A stretch of DNA of 47,880 nucleotides from Luteolibacter sp. (GTDB lineage: Bacteria; Verrucomicrobiota; Verrucomicrobiia; Verrucomicrobiales; Akkermansiaceae). How positions within the stretch are numbered: position 1 is the stretch's first letter; every line of letters starts with the position of its first letter. Location of the stretch: contig JAURCU010000005.1 in the NCBI GenBank assembly GCA_030828305.1, forward strand, positions 1 to 47,880. Reading direction: 5' to 3'. The notes below the pieces were generated by a model. It saw nothing but the letters and a program-made list of their open reading frames with translations. It made no database searches and was not told the origin of the DNA. A program made the position numbers and the translations under genes. Positions 7,961 through 17,159 of the stretch are shown here, piece by piece.

Positions 7961-9504
7961 TCCGCTCACTCGTCATCACTGTCGCCGCCGTGCTGCCCAT
8001 GCTGCACGCCGACCACCCCCCCGACCTCCTGCGCTTCACCAACGGAGACCAACTACACGGCAGTTTTCAGGGCATCGCCGAGGGCCCAAGCCTGGTCTGG
8101 AAGCGCCAAGATCTGGATGAAATCGCCAAGTTCGGGGTCAACAACCTTCGCCATCTGGTCATGCGTGGAGGCAACCCGGCAGTGCCCCTCAAATCCATCT
8201 CACTGGTTGAACTGGTCAACGGCGACCAGATACCGGGTATGGTTACTGCACTCAACGACAAGGAGATCACCATTGAAACCTCATGCGCTGGCAGCCTGAC
8301 CCTCGAACGCAACAAGGTAGCCCGCATCGCCCCCCAACCTCTCGGTGGACGTCTGCACTACCACGGCCCCTTCTCTCCCGAGCACTGGGAAGTGACTTCC
8401 TACAACCGGGACGAAAAGCAGCATCAGGAGCAAGCCAAAGCAGAGGATGAAGCCCCTGATGAAAAAGCCGAAGCCGAAGACAAGCAGCCCGCAGCAGCGC
8501 CGTGGCAGCACTCAGGAGCCGCCTGGTATTGGAAAAGCTCCAAACCCGGAACTGCGTTGATCCTGCGCAACACCATACCTAGGAAATCCACCCTACGTTT
8601 TGACATCGCCTGGAAGAACCAACTGAATTTGGCGATTGCCCTGCATGCCGACTTTTGCGTGAAGCAGTCACCCAAACAAGAGGATGACGACGGCAAACCC
8701 GAAGATAAGCAGCGGCAACGTGATCCCTTTGTCGCTCACGATTCCAGCTGCCTTCCCTCCATCTTTGGCAACGCATTCATCCTGCAGATTCACAGCAACT
8801 ACATGGTGATCTACCGCACCATGGTCGATGCCGAGGGCAATGAATCGGTCAAACGTGTGCAAACCGCATCCAACCGCCTGAACATTGGCGAGAACACGAC
8901 CTCAACCTTTGAGCTGCGAAGCGATCTCGACAACTCCAGCTACTCGCTATTTCTCAACGATAAGTTCATCATCCAATGGACGGATCCAGCACTCAGAAAC
9001 GAGAACACCAAAACCATATCTGGAAATTCATTGGCCTTCCTGCCCCAGATTGCCGACGCGCAGATCAAGATCAGTGATGTCATTATTGCCGAATGGAATG
9101 GCATGCCTGACTCCGCACGTAGCCTCCAAGTCGATGATCAGGACATCATCCTGATGACCAACGGCCTGGACCGGCTTGCTGGCCAGGCGATATCGCTGGA
9201 GGAGAACAACACGCTGCGCTTCAGGGGCAAACATGGTGAGTTTCTGCTTCCTCTTGACGAAATTTCCGAATTGCACATGGCCAATGGCAAGCGGTTGGAT
9301 TTTGAGCCCCCGTCCGGCCTGCAACTCAAACTGCGCTTCAGTCCAATGGGAATGATTTCAGGCGCACCCCTTTCCGGCGACCGCAAGACCCTGGTGCTTG
9401 ACCATCCGCTGGCCGGCGACATGACCATTCACAACGAGTCTGTGGTGATGTACGAATTCAATGACTCAACTGATATCTTCACAGACTGGGATGAGAATTT
9501 CTGA
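7957..9504 (+). CDS. Exported beta-repeat/LamG-like protein, paralogue 1 of 3
   Basis: The ATG at 7957 overlaps the upstream stop by four bases, giving 515 residues. After a signal peptide (MIRSLVITVAAVLPMLHA) come two short beta-rich repeats, each with an F/V-x-N-G-D-x-L/I-x-G core followed by a hydrophobic strand and a basic turn (LRFTNGDQLHGSF at about 20 and LVNGDQIPGMV at about 85). The marker RLHYHGPFSPEHW opens a central concanavalin/LamG-like domain of about 240 residues that includes an acidic low-complexity insert near residue 155-170. Two further repeats close the protein (ILMTNGLDRLAGQAI and LKLRFSPMGMISGAPL). The NGD repeats resemble small SH3- or Sm-like barrels, an impression from spacing only. 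The next two genes share the same architecture. Function is unknown; binding of glycan or envelope protein is plausible. Confidence 0.8.
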   Translation: MIRSLVITVAAVLPMLHADHPPDLLRFTNGDQLHGSFQGIAEGPSLVWKRQDLDEIAKFGVNNLRHLVMRGGNPAVPLKSISLVELVNGDQIPGMVTALNDKEITIETSCAGSLTLERNKVARIAPQPLGGRLHYHGPFSPEHWEVTSYNRDEKQHQEQAKAEDEAPDEKAEAEDKQPAAAPWQHSGAAWYWKSSKPGTALILRNTIPRKSTLRFDIAWKNQLNLAIALHADFCVKQSPKQEDDDGKPEDKQRQRDPFVAHDSSCLPSIFGNAFILQIHSNYMVIYRTMVDAEGNESVKRVQTASNRLNIGENTTSTFELRSDLDNSSYSLFLNDKFIIQWTDPALRNENTKTISGNSLAFLPQIADAQIKISDVIIAEWNGMPDSARSLQVDDQDIILMTNGLDRLAGQAISLEENNTLRFRGKHGEFLLPLDEISELHMANGKRLDFEPPSGLQLKLRFSPMGMISGAPLSGDRKTLVLDHPLAGDMTIHNESVVMYEFNDSTDIFTDWDENF

Positions 9505-9508
9505 ATCC

Positions 9509-10813
9509 ATGAAGCTCACGGCATCCCTGTGTGTGTTGCTGGCACCGTCTCTGATGGCGGATACCGCGACCTTTGCCGCCACCGATGGCAGCCTGACTGG
9601 TGTCCTGCAATCCTTGAACAAGAACGGCATCATCGAATGGCAAAGCCCCTACTCAAGGGAGCCTCTCAAGCTGCTAGCCGATAAGCTTGATCAGGTCGAA
9701 TTCTCGAACTCACCTGAGAGCTCTCAACCGGCTCCCATCCAGTTCACCCTGAGCAATGGCGACCTGTTGCCAGCAACACAAGTCACCGGAATGCAGGAAG
9801 CCGGACTGATCGCCGACACCACCATTGCCGGCGAAATCACCATCCCTCGCGCCGCAATCGCATCCACCCAATTCGGAGTCACCACCCAGAAAGTCATTTA
9901 CAGCGGCATCGACAACATCAGGGAATGGACCACAGGCATAGGCGAACCTGACAACTGGAAACGCAGTGGCAATTCCATGATCGCAAGTGGTAAGGCGATT
10001 GCCGCCCGCGACTGTCAGTTGCCTGAAAACTTCGTGCTTGGTTTTGGTCTCAGCTGGGACAGCAGCTCACCCAATTACTCCATCGGATTCGCCGACCCAC
10101 TCAAAGGCTCGAGCAAGCAGAACCTCTACACCTTCAATTTTGATGGCTCTGGAATCCGCATCATGAGGCAAACTCCCGAGCAAAGCCGGTCACAAATCCT
10201 GGCCCAATGGCAACGACGCCCATCGCAATTCTCCAACAAGAGTTTTCTCGTCGAGTTGCGGGTGGAGCGCAGCAAGGGCCGCATGGAAATCATCATCGAT
10301 GGCGAGTCCGAGGGCATGATCGTCGACCCCTTCGACAACATTCCCAGCGGAAGCGGAGTCAGCATCAGATGCAGCGGACACTCAGGCAGCCAGACCATCA
10401 GTGGGTTGACCATCACCGAACTCAATGACATCCGCACCCGCCACTTGGCAGAGAAACGCGGCGACCCAAGCCTCGACTGCTTGATCACCAACGAAGACGA
10501 TCGTTGGAGCGGCCAGCTGCTCTCCATAAGGGGAACTCCCGAACCATCCATGGTGATTTTCAAGACCAGCTTTTCCGAGGAGACTTGGGAAATCCCCGAG
10601 ACCGAAATCTCCACCCTATTCTTCGCCAACAAACCCTTTCAGGGCAATGCAGATGGCGAGCCCGCTTTCATGATTGAGTTTCACGGCAAAGGCAAACTGA
10701 GCGCAAAAGAATGCATCATCACCGGTGATCAGGTCGAGGCTATCCATCCACTACTTGGCAGCCTGCACATCGAGCGCAGCTCCATCAAGCTGATCCGCCG
10801 TATCCAAAAATGA
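9509..10813 (+). CDS. Exported beta-repeat/LamG-like protein, paralogue 2 of 3
   Basis: I chose ATG 9509, four bases after the previous stop, because it begins a good signal peptide (MKLTASLCVLLAPSLMA), giving 434 residues. In-frame ATGs at 9491 and 9461 would overlap the upstream gene. The layout matches its neighbours: an N-terminal pair of repeats (FAATDGSLTGVLQ and FTLSNGDLLPATQV), then the marker VIYSGIDNIREW opening a lectin-like middle domain. Two C-terminal repeats follow (CLITNEDDRWSGQLL and MIEFHGKGKLSAKE). The NGD core is more degenerate here than in the other two paralogues, which suggests divergence after an old duplication. No catalytic residues are recognisable. It is most likely periplasmic or surface-attached and cotranscribed with the genes on both sides. 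Confidence 0.78.
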   Translation: MKLTASLCVLLAPSLMADTATFAATDGSLTGVLQSLNKNGIIEWQSPYSREPLKLLADKLDQVEFSNSPESSQPAPIQFTLSNGDLLPATQVTGMQEAGLIADTTIAGEITIPRAAIASTQFGVTTQKVIYSGIDNIREWTTGIGEPDNWKRSGNSMIASGKAIAARDCQLPENFVLGFGLSWDSSSPNYSIGFADPLKGSSKQNLYTFNFDGSGIRIMRQTPEQSRSQILAQWQRRPSQFSNKSFLVELRVERSKGRMEIIIDGESEGMIVDPFDNIPSGSGVSIRCSGHSGSQTISGLTITELNDIRTRHLAEKRGDPSLDCLITNEDDRWSGQLLSIRGTPEPSMVIFKTSFSEETWEIPETEISTLFFANKPFQGNADGEPAFMIEFHGKGKLSAKECIITGDQVEAIHPLLGSLHIERSSIKLIRRIQK

Positions 10814-10835
10814 TGACTCACCCCTGATTTTTCAC

Positions 10836-12236
10836 ATGATCAACCCAACTTCGATTAAATCCCTTGGAGTAATCCTACTGCTTGTCGTCAATGTTGCGAC
10901 CGCTGAGCAAGAACATCAGGCGGTGATGCGTTTTCACAATGATGACCTGATCTCGGGAAAACTGAAGGCTCTCGGGGAGAACTCCCTGCTATGGGAGTCA
11001 GACATTCTCGCCGAGCCCGCCACCTTTGACCTCGATCATGTCCTCGATCTCACTCTCAACGCAGAAAACAAGGCGCCCGAATCGTCCCACGTGGCCATGC
11101 TAACTCTCAAGAATGGAGACCAGGTTCACGGCCAACTCGGAGGCATTGACGAGGATCACATCGACCTCAATACCTGGTTTGCGGGCCCCATGCAATTTGG
11201 TCGCAGCATGGTCTCGAGTATCGACATCCAAGGTGGCGGCTCCCTGCACTACCGCGGACCGAAAAACATCGATGGCTGGATCCAGCAGCCCGAGCAGTCA
11301 TGGGAATACAAGCGCCAGTCCTTCATCTCACGCAAGGCCGGCAGCATTGCGCGCGACAAGCTACTGCCCGAACAATTCAGCATCTCATTCACCGTGGAGC
11401 GCAAGTCCGATCAACTGGATCTCAAGCTGATGCTCTTTTCCACTGACGTCGACAATTCTTATCCTCGCTCCGGCTACGAACTCTCTTTCCAGCGCAGCAG
11501 CATCTATCTGCGAAGCGGGAAAACCCGCAACTTTCTGGGCAGTGACCACTCCCGGGAGCTCTCGCAAAACGACAAGGCGCTTATCGAGGTAAGGGCTAGC
11601 AGCAAGACTGGAAAGGTGGTTTTGCTCATCAACGGCAAGGTGGCTGAAGTCTGGAGCGATCCCGGCGTCGAGAGCAATGACTTCGGAACCGGCTTGCACT
11701 TCATCGCCGGCAGCAACCAAGTCATACGCATCTCCAATATCAAAATCGCCCCATGGGACGGCCGCATCGAACACCTACCTCAACCACGAGGCATGCGAAT
11801 CCAACGTGGCAATGCCGAGCCGCAGCCCAAGCCCGATGACAAGGCCGAAGAGGAGACCGGGCGCATGAAGCTGGCCAACGGCGACAGCCTCGAGGGAGAG
11901 GTTAGCTCCGTGGATGAGGGCTTGATCACCCTCAAGACCCCGCTGGGCGAGATCAAACTGCCCATTGAACGTCTACGCAGCCTGAATCTTGAGGGCCTCG
12001 GCACCTCGGAAGCAAAAAGAGAGAGCAGGGACATCCGCGCCTACTTCGCGGACGGTTCCATCCTGGTCTTCCGCCTCGACCAAGTAGATGGCAACCGGAT
12101 CGTGGGCTCCAGCCAACACTTCAGCACCCAATCCAGATTTGGCAGCGCAGACTTCAAGCTCTCGGCCATCAACCGCATCGAGTTCGACATCTACAACGAG
12201 AAGCTTGATGCCCTGCGCTCCAGCCGGGACTGGTAG
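10836..12236 (+). CDS. Exported beta-repeat/LamG-like protein, paralogue 3 of 3
   Basis: This 466-residue protein is exported by a signal peptide (MINPTSIKSLGVILLLVVNVATA). It shows the clearest copies of the repeat: MRFHNDDLISGKLKAL and MLTLKNGDQVHGQLGG before the centre, and MKLANGDSLEGEVSSV after it. The third copy also has the full tail ITLKTPLGEIKLPIERL. A fourth, weaker copy is near the C-terminus (RAYFADGSILVFRL). The marker SLHYRGPKNIDGW again opens the lectin-like core, and a short charged linker (about residues 325-345) precedes the last repeats. It is the last gene of the operon, 22 bp after paralogue 2. No terminator is obvious behind it. The C-terminus ends in RSSRDW without a sorting signal. 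Confidence 0.8.
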   Translation: MINPTSIKSLGVILLLVVNVATAEQEHQAVMRFHNDDLISGKLKALGENSLLWESDILAEPATFDLDHVLDLTLNAENKAPESSHVAMLTLKNGDQVHGQLGGIDEDHIDLNTWFAGPMQFGRSMVSSIDIQGGGSLHYRGPKNIDGWIQQPEQSWEYKRQSFISRKAGSIARDKLLPEQFSISFTVERKSDQLDLKLMLFSTDVDNSYPRSGYELSFQRSSIYLRSGKTRNFLGSDHSRELSQNDKALIEVRASSKTGKVVLLINGKVAEVWSDPGVESNDFGTGLHFIAGSNQVIRISNIKIAPWDGRIEHLPQPRGMRIQRGNAEPQPKPDDKAEEETGRMKLANGDSLEGEVSSVDEGLITLKTPLGEIKLPIERLRSLNLEGLGTSEAKRESRDIRAYFADGSILVFRLDQVDGNRIVGSSQHFSTQSRFGSADFKLSAINRIEFDIYNEKLDALRSSRDW

Positions 12237-12588
12237 GAGAACCTGAAAAATCCACCGGCCCCGCAGGCGATGAATCTGTCATGCTTAAATGTCTGACCGA
12301 ACACAGCAATCTGGTCTTTACCATGCCCCGGCGCCGCATCGACCTGCCGAATACCACAGCGCACTAACATGTCGGCATTGGACTCCAAATTTCGGGATCT
12401 TACCATGTCACCATCGACCCCGACATGATGCGGATCGCGCCGCCTCGCCCAAATCGCAGTTGAGTCAAGAGCAAGTGGATCGCTGCAGCATAGCAATGAA
12501 AAATCGCAACGACTGTTCCAGATCCAGGAAAACCATGCAATCTCAATGCCTTGAGCACCATGCTTGGAGTAGTCTCAAAACAGATGCC
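12237..12588. other. 352-bp gap between converging genes, no supported feature
   Basis: The six-gene operon and the FecA-like receptor gene converge on this stretch. Open frames in it have unconvincing composition and no start context. I see no hairpin with a T-tract for either direction, no tRNA and no repeat. Termination here may be factor-dependent. Confidence 0.5.
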
Positions 12589-14817
12589 CTAGAAAGTCAT
12601 TTCAAAGCCACCGAATATCGAGCGCGGTGCTCCGGCACGCGGGCCCAGAGGCATGCGGCTGGTGATGTATTCTTCGTCGGTGAGGTTCTGGATACCGCCC
12701 AACAACTTCAGGTTCTCGGTCATTTCGTAGTGGGCCGAGAGGTCGAAAAGTAAAACGGACTCCAACTTACCCTGTTTCTGGTCAGTGACCGGACTGTTGA
12801 AATTGCTGGCGGTTCCATACATCGAGGAGGCATAGGTCATGTCGAGGTTGGCACCCCATTTCTCGAAGACCACACCCACACCGGCAGCCAATTTCCACTC
12901 GGGGACATAGGGAATATCGGAGCCGTCTCCACCACCTTCGTATATATCATCACCGCCGCCACTGCTCAAGCTCGGACCCTTGAGTTCCGCCGAGGTCCAG
13001 GTGGCAGAGAGATACATGGGCAGACCGTAACCAAAACCACTCTCCTCACCCAGATCGTAGCTGACGAGGGCTTCGAGGCCGAAGACTTCGGCAGCACCGA
13101 CGTTCTCGTTGCCGGCAAGACCCAGTCCGGCAGAGGTGGAAATGAGATTGTCGTAGTCGGTGAGGAAACCAACCAGTTCAGCCGTCACACCTTTACCGCG
13201 GTGGCGGGCACCCAGCTCGTAACCGAGACTTTCCTCCTTCTGGACCCCGCTATTGAGAATCGAGCGAGGACCGGCTATGGAGTAACCCTTGAACACACCA
13301 CCGAATAGCTTGTTGTCGTCGTTGATGTCATAGGTGAAGCCCATACCGGGAGCAAAATAGGTTTCGTGACCACGACGGTCGGCCGCCTGGGTAAAGCTGG
13401 CGTCACTGAAGTAGTCGGTGTTGTCGAGATCCATGTACTCGTAGCGGAAGCCGGGGCTGATCGACCACTTGCCGAAGTCGATCTGGTCAGTCACCCACAG
13501 GGAAAGCGACTTGGAGGATTCAAAGCGGTTTCCACCGGAGCCCGGAGCACCGGGAGTAACACTGAACCCGCCGGGACCCGTTCCCAGAGAGAGCAGATCG
13601 TCGTCACGCTGAAAGCGCTGGATGTCGTCATAGTGCAGGCGGGCACCAAACTCGAAATCGTGTTCCAGCGCACCGGTCTCGAATTCATAGAGCGCTGAGA
13701 ACTGTATGCCGCAGGCCTCGTAATCGCGGGCATTGGCGCGGAGGCCGTCGGTCAACGTAGCGGCGGCACTGCCATTGAGGAAGGCCACATCGGCCGGAAC
13801 GGTAACATCGATACCACGCACCTTGTACCAGTTGCGGCTGAAATTGTTGTAGTAGAGAGCCGTCTCAAAGCTGAAGTCATCGCTCGGTTCGACCATCCAC
13901 TTGAGGTAACTGCGATTGGCATGGGTGTCCATGTTGTCGAATTGGGTACCGGCGTAGCGACGGTAAGGACTGGCGGCAAAGTCTACCTCACTGAGGCCGA
14001 CGTAGGTTTCATCAGCATCGATTTCGGTATAGCCATACTTGAACTCGATGCGCTGCTTAAGCACAGTGTCTGGTTCCCAGAAGAACTTCACCATCGGCTC
14101 GTAGGTGGTGAAACCGGTGTCGCCACCGCCATCCAGCTTACGGAAGCCTTCACTGGTTTCGTGATAGAGCTCGAAGAGGAAACCGAACTTGCCGTTTTTG
14201 GTCTGCACGGTGTCACCGTAGTAGGCGTGGTTGAAGAAAGTGTTGTGGCTGCCGTAGGTACTACGCCAATAAAAGTTGGGGGCACCTAGCTCTTCGGGGA
14301 TGGGAGTAGAGAGATAATTGATGACACCCGCAGTCGTTTGGGGCCCGTACTTGATCTGGCTGGAGCCCTTGAGAATTTCGAGACCAGCCATGCGCGAGGC
14401 ACGCGGAGAGTAGTAAGCCGAAGGTGCAGCATACGGTGCAGGAGCGGCGAGGATACCATCTTCCATGACAGTGATTTTCTCGGCACGAGTTCCATCCGCG
14501 CCGCGCATGGAGATGTTGGGGAAGTTGCCGAAGCCATCCTCTTCGCGAAGGTAGACACCAGGCACTGCACCGAGAATGCGATTGACGTTGGTGTAGCCAC
14601 GGAGACGAAATTCATCGGCATCGATGTAGGCGGCAGAACCGGGAAGCTCCCAAGCGCCTTCGCGGCTGCCGACCACCTTGCTGCCCGAGAGCGTCAGGGC
14701 TTCGAGTTGTCCGAGGTCCACCATGGCGTCTTGGGCAGCTACGCTACTAAACCCGAAGGCGAGTGCGGCGCCCATGAGGGAGGTGTTCGTGAGTGGCAGG
14801 AAGGATACTGGTTTCAT
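12589..14817 (-). CDS. FecA-like TonB-dependent outer-membrane receptor
   Basis: This 742-residue protein has a signal peptide ending near SSVAAQ. A plug domain covers about residues 45-170 (ELPGSAAYIDADEFR, NRILGAVPGVYLREEDG, ISMRGADGTRAEKITVMEDG, and LEILKGSSQIKYGPQTTAGV). A large beta-barrel follows, closing with LTDEEYITSRMPLGPRAGAP and a terminal phenylalanine as usual for outer-membrane barrels. The plug and the final strands resemble the ferric-citrate receptor FecA. There is no N-terminal signalling domain of the FecA/FpvA type between the signal peptide and plug, so it does not itself drive a FecI/FecR switch. A terminator separates it from the neighbouring receptor, and it has its own palindrome and promoter-like elements upstream. 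Iron-chelate uptake is probable; the ligand is unproven. Confidence 0.92.
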   Translation of the reverse strand: MKPVSFLPLTNTSLMGAALAFGFSSVAAQDAMVDLGQLEALTLSGSKVVGSREGAWELPGSAAYIDADEFRLRGYTNVNRILGAVPGVYLREEDGFGNFPNISMRGADGTRAEKITVMEDGILAAPAPYAAPSAYYSPRASRMAGLEILKGSSQIKYGPQTTAGVINYLSTPIPEELGAPNFYWRSTYGSHNTFFNHAYYGDTVQTKNGKFGFLFELYHETSEGFRKLDGGGDTGFTTYEPMVKFFWEPDTVLKQRIEFKYGYTEIDADETYVGLSEVDFAASPYRRYAGTQFDNMDTHANRSYLKWMVEPSDDFSFETALYYNNFSRNWYKVRGIDVTVPADVAFLNGSAAATLTDGLRANARDYEACGIQFSALYEFETGALEHDFEFGARLHYDDIQRFQRDDDLLSLGTGPGGFSVTPGAPGSGGNRFESSKSLSLWVTDQIDFGKWSISPGFRYEYMDLDNTDYFSDASFTQAADRRGHETYFAPGMGFTYDINDDNKLFGGVFKGYSIAGPRSILNSGVQKEESLGYELGARHRGKGVTAELVGFLTDYDNLISTSAGLGLAGNENVGAAEVFGLEALVSYDLGEESGFGYGLPMYLSATWTSAELKGPSLSSGGGDDIYEGGGDGSDIPYVPEWKLAAGVGVVFEKWGANLDMTYASSMYGTASNFNSPVTDQKQGKLESVLLFDLSAHYEMTENLKLLGGIQNLTDEEYITSRMPLGPRAGAPRSIFGGFEMTF

Positions 14818-14835
14818 GTGGCAGACCGTCTTTTA

Positions 14836-14852
14836 TTGAGACTGCGTCTCAG
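14836..14852. promoter_or_regulatory. Fur-like palindromic operator upstream of the FecA-like gene
   Basis: TTGAGACTGCGTCTCAG is an inverted repeat with TGAGAC and GTCTCA arms around a 3-base centre, 19 bp before the ATG at 14817. It shares the TTGAGA-N5-TCTCA pattern and 17-bp length with the palindrome before the TonB operon at 25079-25095. The spacing resembles known Fur boxes with TGAGAA/TTCTCA halves. Assignment to Fur is inference. Confidence 0.65.
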
Positions 14853-14861
14853 TAGCGGAAA

Positions 14862-14890
14862 ATACTTGGCTGACTTAGCTGGCGGGTCAA
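14862..14890 (-). promoter_or_regulatory. Possible sigma70-type promoter of the FecA-like gene
   Basis: On the minus strand TTGACC (14885-14890) is followed after 17 bp by AAGTAT (14862-14867). Transcription would then start at about the edge of the palindrome at 14836-14852, the expected geometry for repression. The -10 match is poor, so this is tentative. Confidence 0.35.
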
Positions 14891-14901
14891 GTGATGAAAT
14901 C

Positions 14902-14944
14902 AAAAAAGTGCTGCTATCAATCCCCATCATCCAGACAGCACTTT
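14902..14944 (-). terminator. Rho-independent terminator after the second receptor gene
   Basis: On the minus strand a 9-bp perfect stem (AAAGTGCTG and CAGCACTTT) encloses a 22-base loop and runs into a T-tract of six. It lies 29 bp past the stop at 14973 and separates the long iron-uptake operon from the FecA-like gene. Confidence 0.75.
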
Positions 14945-14972
14945 CGTGACCGATCAGCACGTCACCGCAGCA

Positions 14973-17090
14973 TCACCACGCCCATTCGACTCCCACAACT
15001 CCTCCAATGCCAGGCTCGTTCTGACCCGATCCATGGATGCGGTAATCTTCATCCAACAGGTTCTCGATGCTGGCAGTAATCTTGAGATCTTCGCTCGCTT
15101 GGTAGCCGGCGTTGAGCGAAACCACCACATAGCCGGGTGTGCCTTTGGTGGGAATGCGCTGATTGTCGGCGGCTTGCTGAGCGGCAGAGAGGCGATCCTC
15201 GGTCATGGCACCCAGCAGACGACCTTGGATCCAAAACTTATGATCGGGGGAAGTCCAGCGTAGGGCGACCGAGCCGGAGAGCGGAAGCAGACGGGACATA
15301 TTCTCGGTAATGATCGGACCACCAAGATAGGCCGGCTCATCGCCCTCACCTTGCTGCCATGCCGCGAAACCGTGAAGACTCCAGCGGGGAGTGAAATTCC
15401 AGACCCCCTCGACTTCAACACCATAGATGTAGCCTTCTGCCGAGTTGACCAAGCGGTTGGTGCTCGAACCCATGGCGTCGGGAATGGAAACAATCTGATC
15501 GGTGATATCTGTGTAGAAAACCGCGGCCGATAACGATAGATCCTCAGTACTATGGCGCGCTCCAAGCTCATAGGTGAGGTAATGCTCGGGCTCCACATCC
15601 AGAGAACCCAGTGAGGTAATCCCCGCCAAACTGGTGGTCTCACCGGTGAGATCGTTCAAATTGGGCGCCCTGAACGCCTGTGAGATGCCACCAAACACCG
15701 ACCACTCGTCGTTGACCCGGTAGAGCGCGCGCAATGAGCCTACCAGAGCATCCCAGTTGGGCGATTGGTTGATGCCATTGCCCAAGGAGGCTCGAGCATA
15801 GGTGTAGCGACTGCCCGCTGTGATTTCCCAGCTCTTATTGGGGCGCCAGATGTATTGGCCGAAACCACCGAGCAGGTCGTAAGTGGAATCGTCGGCCAGA
15901 GGCAGACGCGTGGGATCGAGGGCCGTGCCCGCAGCATTGTCGCGGTAGCCCTGCGCATCCACATCATCCCGGTAGTAATCGAAGCCGTAAACCCAAGTGC
16001 CTTTCCGGGTGTCACTTTCCAAAGCCAGATCGAAGCCAAAGGTCTTGGTGTCGATGTTGGCGAAACGAATGCTGTCGCTACTTGGGTTTCGATCCTGAAA
16101 CTCGGAGTCCGTCGTTTGCTGACAGGAAAAAGTGGCACTCCAACGATCAATGATAGAGCTCTGATCGGGGTTGCTACCCTGAAAGCGCAGATAGCTCAGA
16201 AATCGCTCCTGATCATAGATCCGTTGGGAAAAAGTTCCTGGCGAAATGACGTGGTCACCATCAATCCAGCCGTGATTGTTGATTGTGGAATGCCATCGGC
16301 TCACATCGTCTTGGTCCACGTATTGGGTGACAAAGGTTAGTGTCGAGTCGGGACCCAAAGCATAATCAAAGCGGAGATCAAAAGCATCCTCTCTGTATCC
16401 GGTGCCGGTCATTCGACCAATGGCGTCACTGTGGATGTCACCGAAGGATTTGACGGAGAGACCCAGATGAAGACCATACTTAGCACCGACACCCACTTGG
16501 CTCTCGATGCGCCCAATATGACTACCCTCGCCATTGGTGCGGTATTCGTAACTGCTCAAGCCATTCACGAAACGCAGACCCTCTGGATGATCCCGAAAGT
16601 TGGAGGACTTTGTAAAGGCATTGAGCGTGCCGCCTACGGCATCGGATCCGTAGAGCACCGAACCTTGGCTCTTCACCAACTCCATGCGATCCACAGACAG
16701 CACATCTACTGTGTTCCAATACTGGATGGGGCCACCCCGATAGGTGGAGTTGTTGATGCGAACACCATCAACCATCAAGAGGTTGCGCCGGCCGGTAAAA
16801 CCGCGAATGAAGGGTGAACCGTGACCATGAGTCGTCTGCTGCACAAGCACCCCGGGCGTGTAGAGGAGCGCTTTGGGCAGGGTGCGGCGCACGTTGTCAT
16901 TAATAAAATTCGAATCGATAAAATTGGCACTGTAGGGCACATCCTTGAGCATCTGCTCAGAGCGCGATGCTGTCACATAAAGTGGATCGAGAAGATCTTG
17001 AGCGAAGGCAGCCGGGACCAGCACCATGCAAAAAACACTGAAATGTCGCGTCATGCCCGCAATGGAACAAAATTTCTCAACACGCATCAA
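14973..17090 (-). CDS. TonB-dependent outer-membrane receptor (haem/siderophore-receptor type)
   Basis: The frame gives 705 residues from ATG 17090; ATG 17054 would give 693 residues and a cleaner signal peptide (MTRHFSVFCMVLVPAAFA), and may be the real start. After a TonB-box-like LDPLYVTAS comes the plug, with KDVPYSANFID, PKALLYTPGVLVQQT, FIRGFTGRRNLLMVDGVRINNS and GSVLYGSDAVGGTLN. The barrel follows and ends in a terminal tryptophan after LDEDYRIHGSGQNEPG. The plug resembles receptors of the haem, haemoglobin or siderophore class. The gene lies 69 bp downstream of the response-regulator gene on the same strand with no terminator in between. It is therefore probably the last gene of the TonB operon and controlled with it. 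The ligand cannot be called from sequence. Confidence 0.9.
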   Translation of the reverse strand: MMRVEKFCSIAGMTRHFSVFCMVLVPAAFAQDLLDPLYVTASRSEQMLKDVPYSANFIDSNFINDNVRRTLPKALLYTPGVLVQQTTHGHGSPFIRGFTGRRNLLMVDGVRINNSTYRGGPIQYWNTVDVLSVDRMELVKSQGSVLYGSDAVGGTLNAFTKSSNFRDHPEGLRFVNGLSSYEYRTNGEGSHIGRIESQVGVGAKYGLHLGLSVKSFGDIHSDAIGRMTGTGYREDAFDLRFDYALGPDSTLTFVTQYVDQDDVSRWHSTINNHGWIDGDHVISPGTFSQRIYDQERFLSYLRFQGSNPDQSSIIDRWSATFSCQQTTDSEFQDRNPSSDSIRFANIDTKTFGFDLALESDTRKGTWVYGFDYYRDDVDAQGYRDNAAGTALDPTRLPLADDSTYDLLGGFGQYIWRPNKSWEITAGSRYTYARASLGNGINQSPNWDALVGSLRALYRVNDEWSVFGGISQAFRAPNLNDLTGETTSLAGITSLGSLDVEPEHYLTYELGARHSTEDLSLSAAVFYTDITDQIVSIPDAMGSSTNRLVNSAEGYIYGVEVEGVWNFTPRWSLHGFAAWQQGEGDEPAYLGGPIITENMSRLLPLSGSVALRWTSPDHKFWIQGRLLGAMTEDRLSAAQQAADNQRIPTKGTPGYVVVSLNAGYQASEDLKITASIENLLDEDYRIHGSGQNEPGIGGVVGVEWAW

Positions 17091-17159
17091 TGGATGATGG
17101 TGAACAGATAATGGCCGGGACCTGAACCCGAATGGCCAAAAAGCGACCTCTATCCCTCA

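Noticed and set aside
12289..12753. A 154-codon plus-strand frame between the operon and the receptor gene
   Set aside because: It runs antisense into the end of the receptor gene and has no ribosome-binding site or protein-like pattern.
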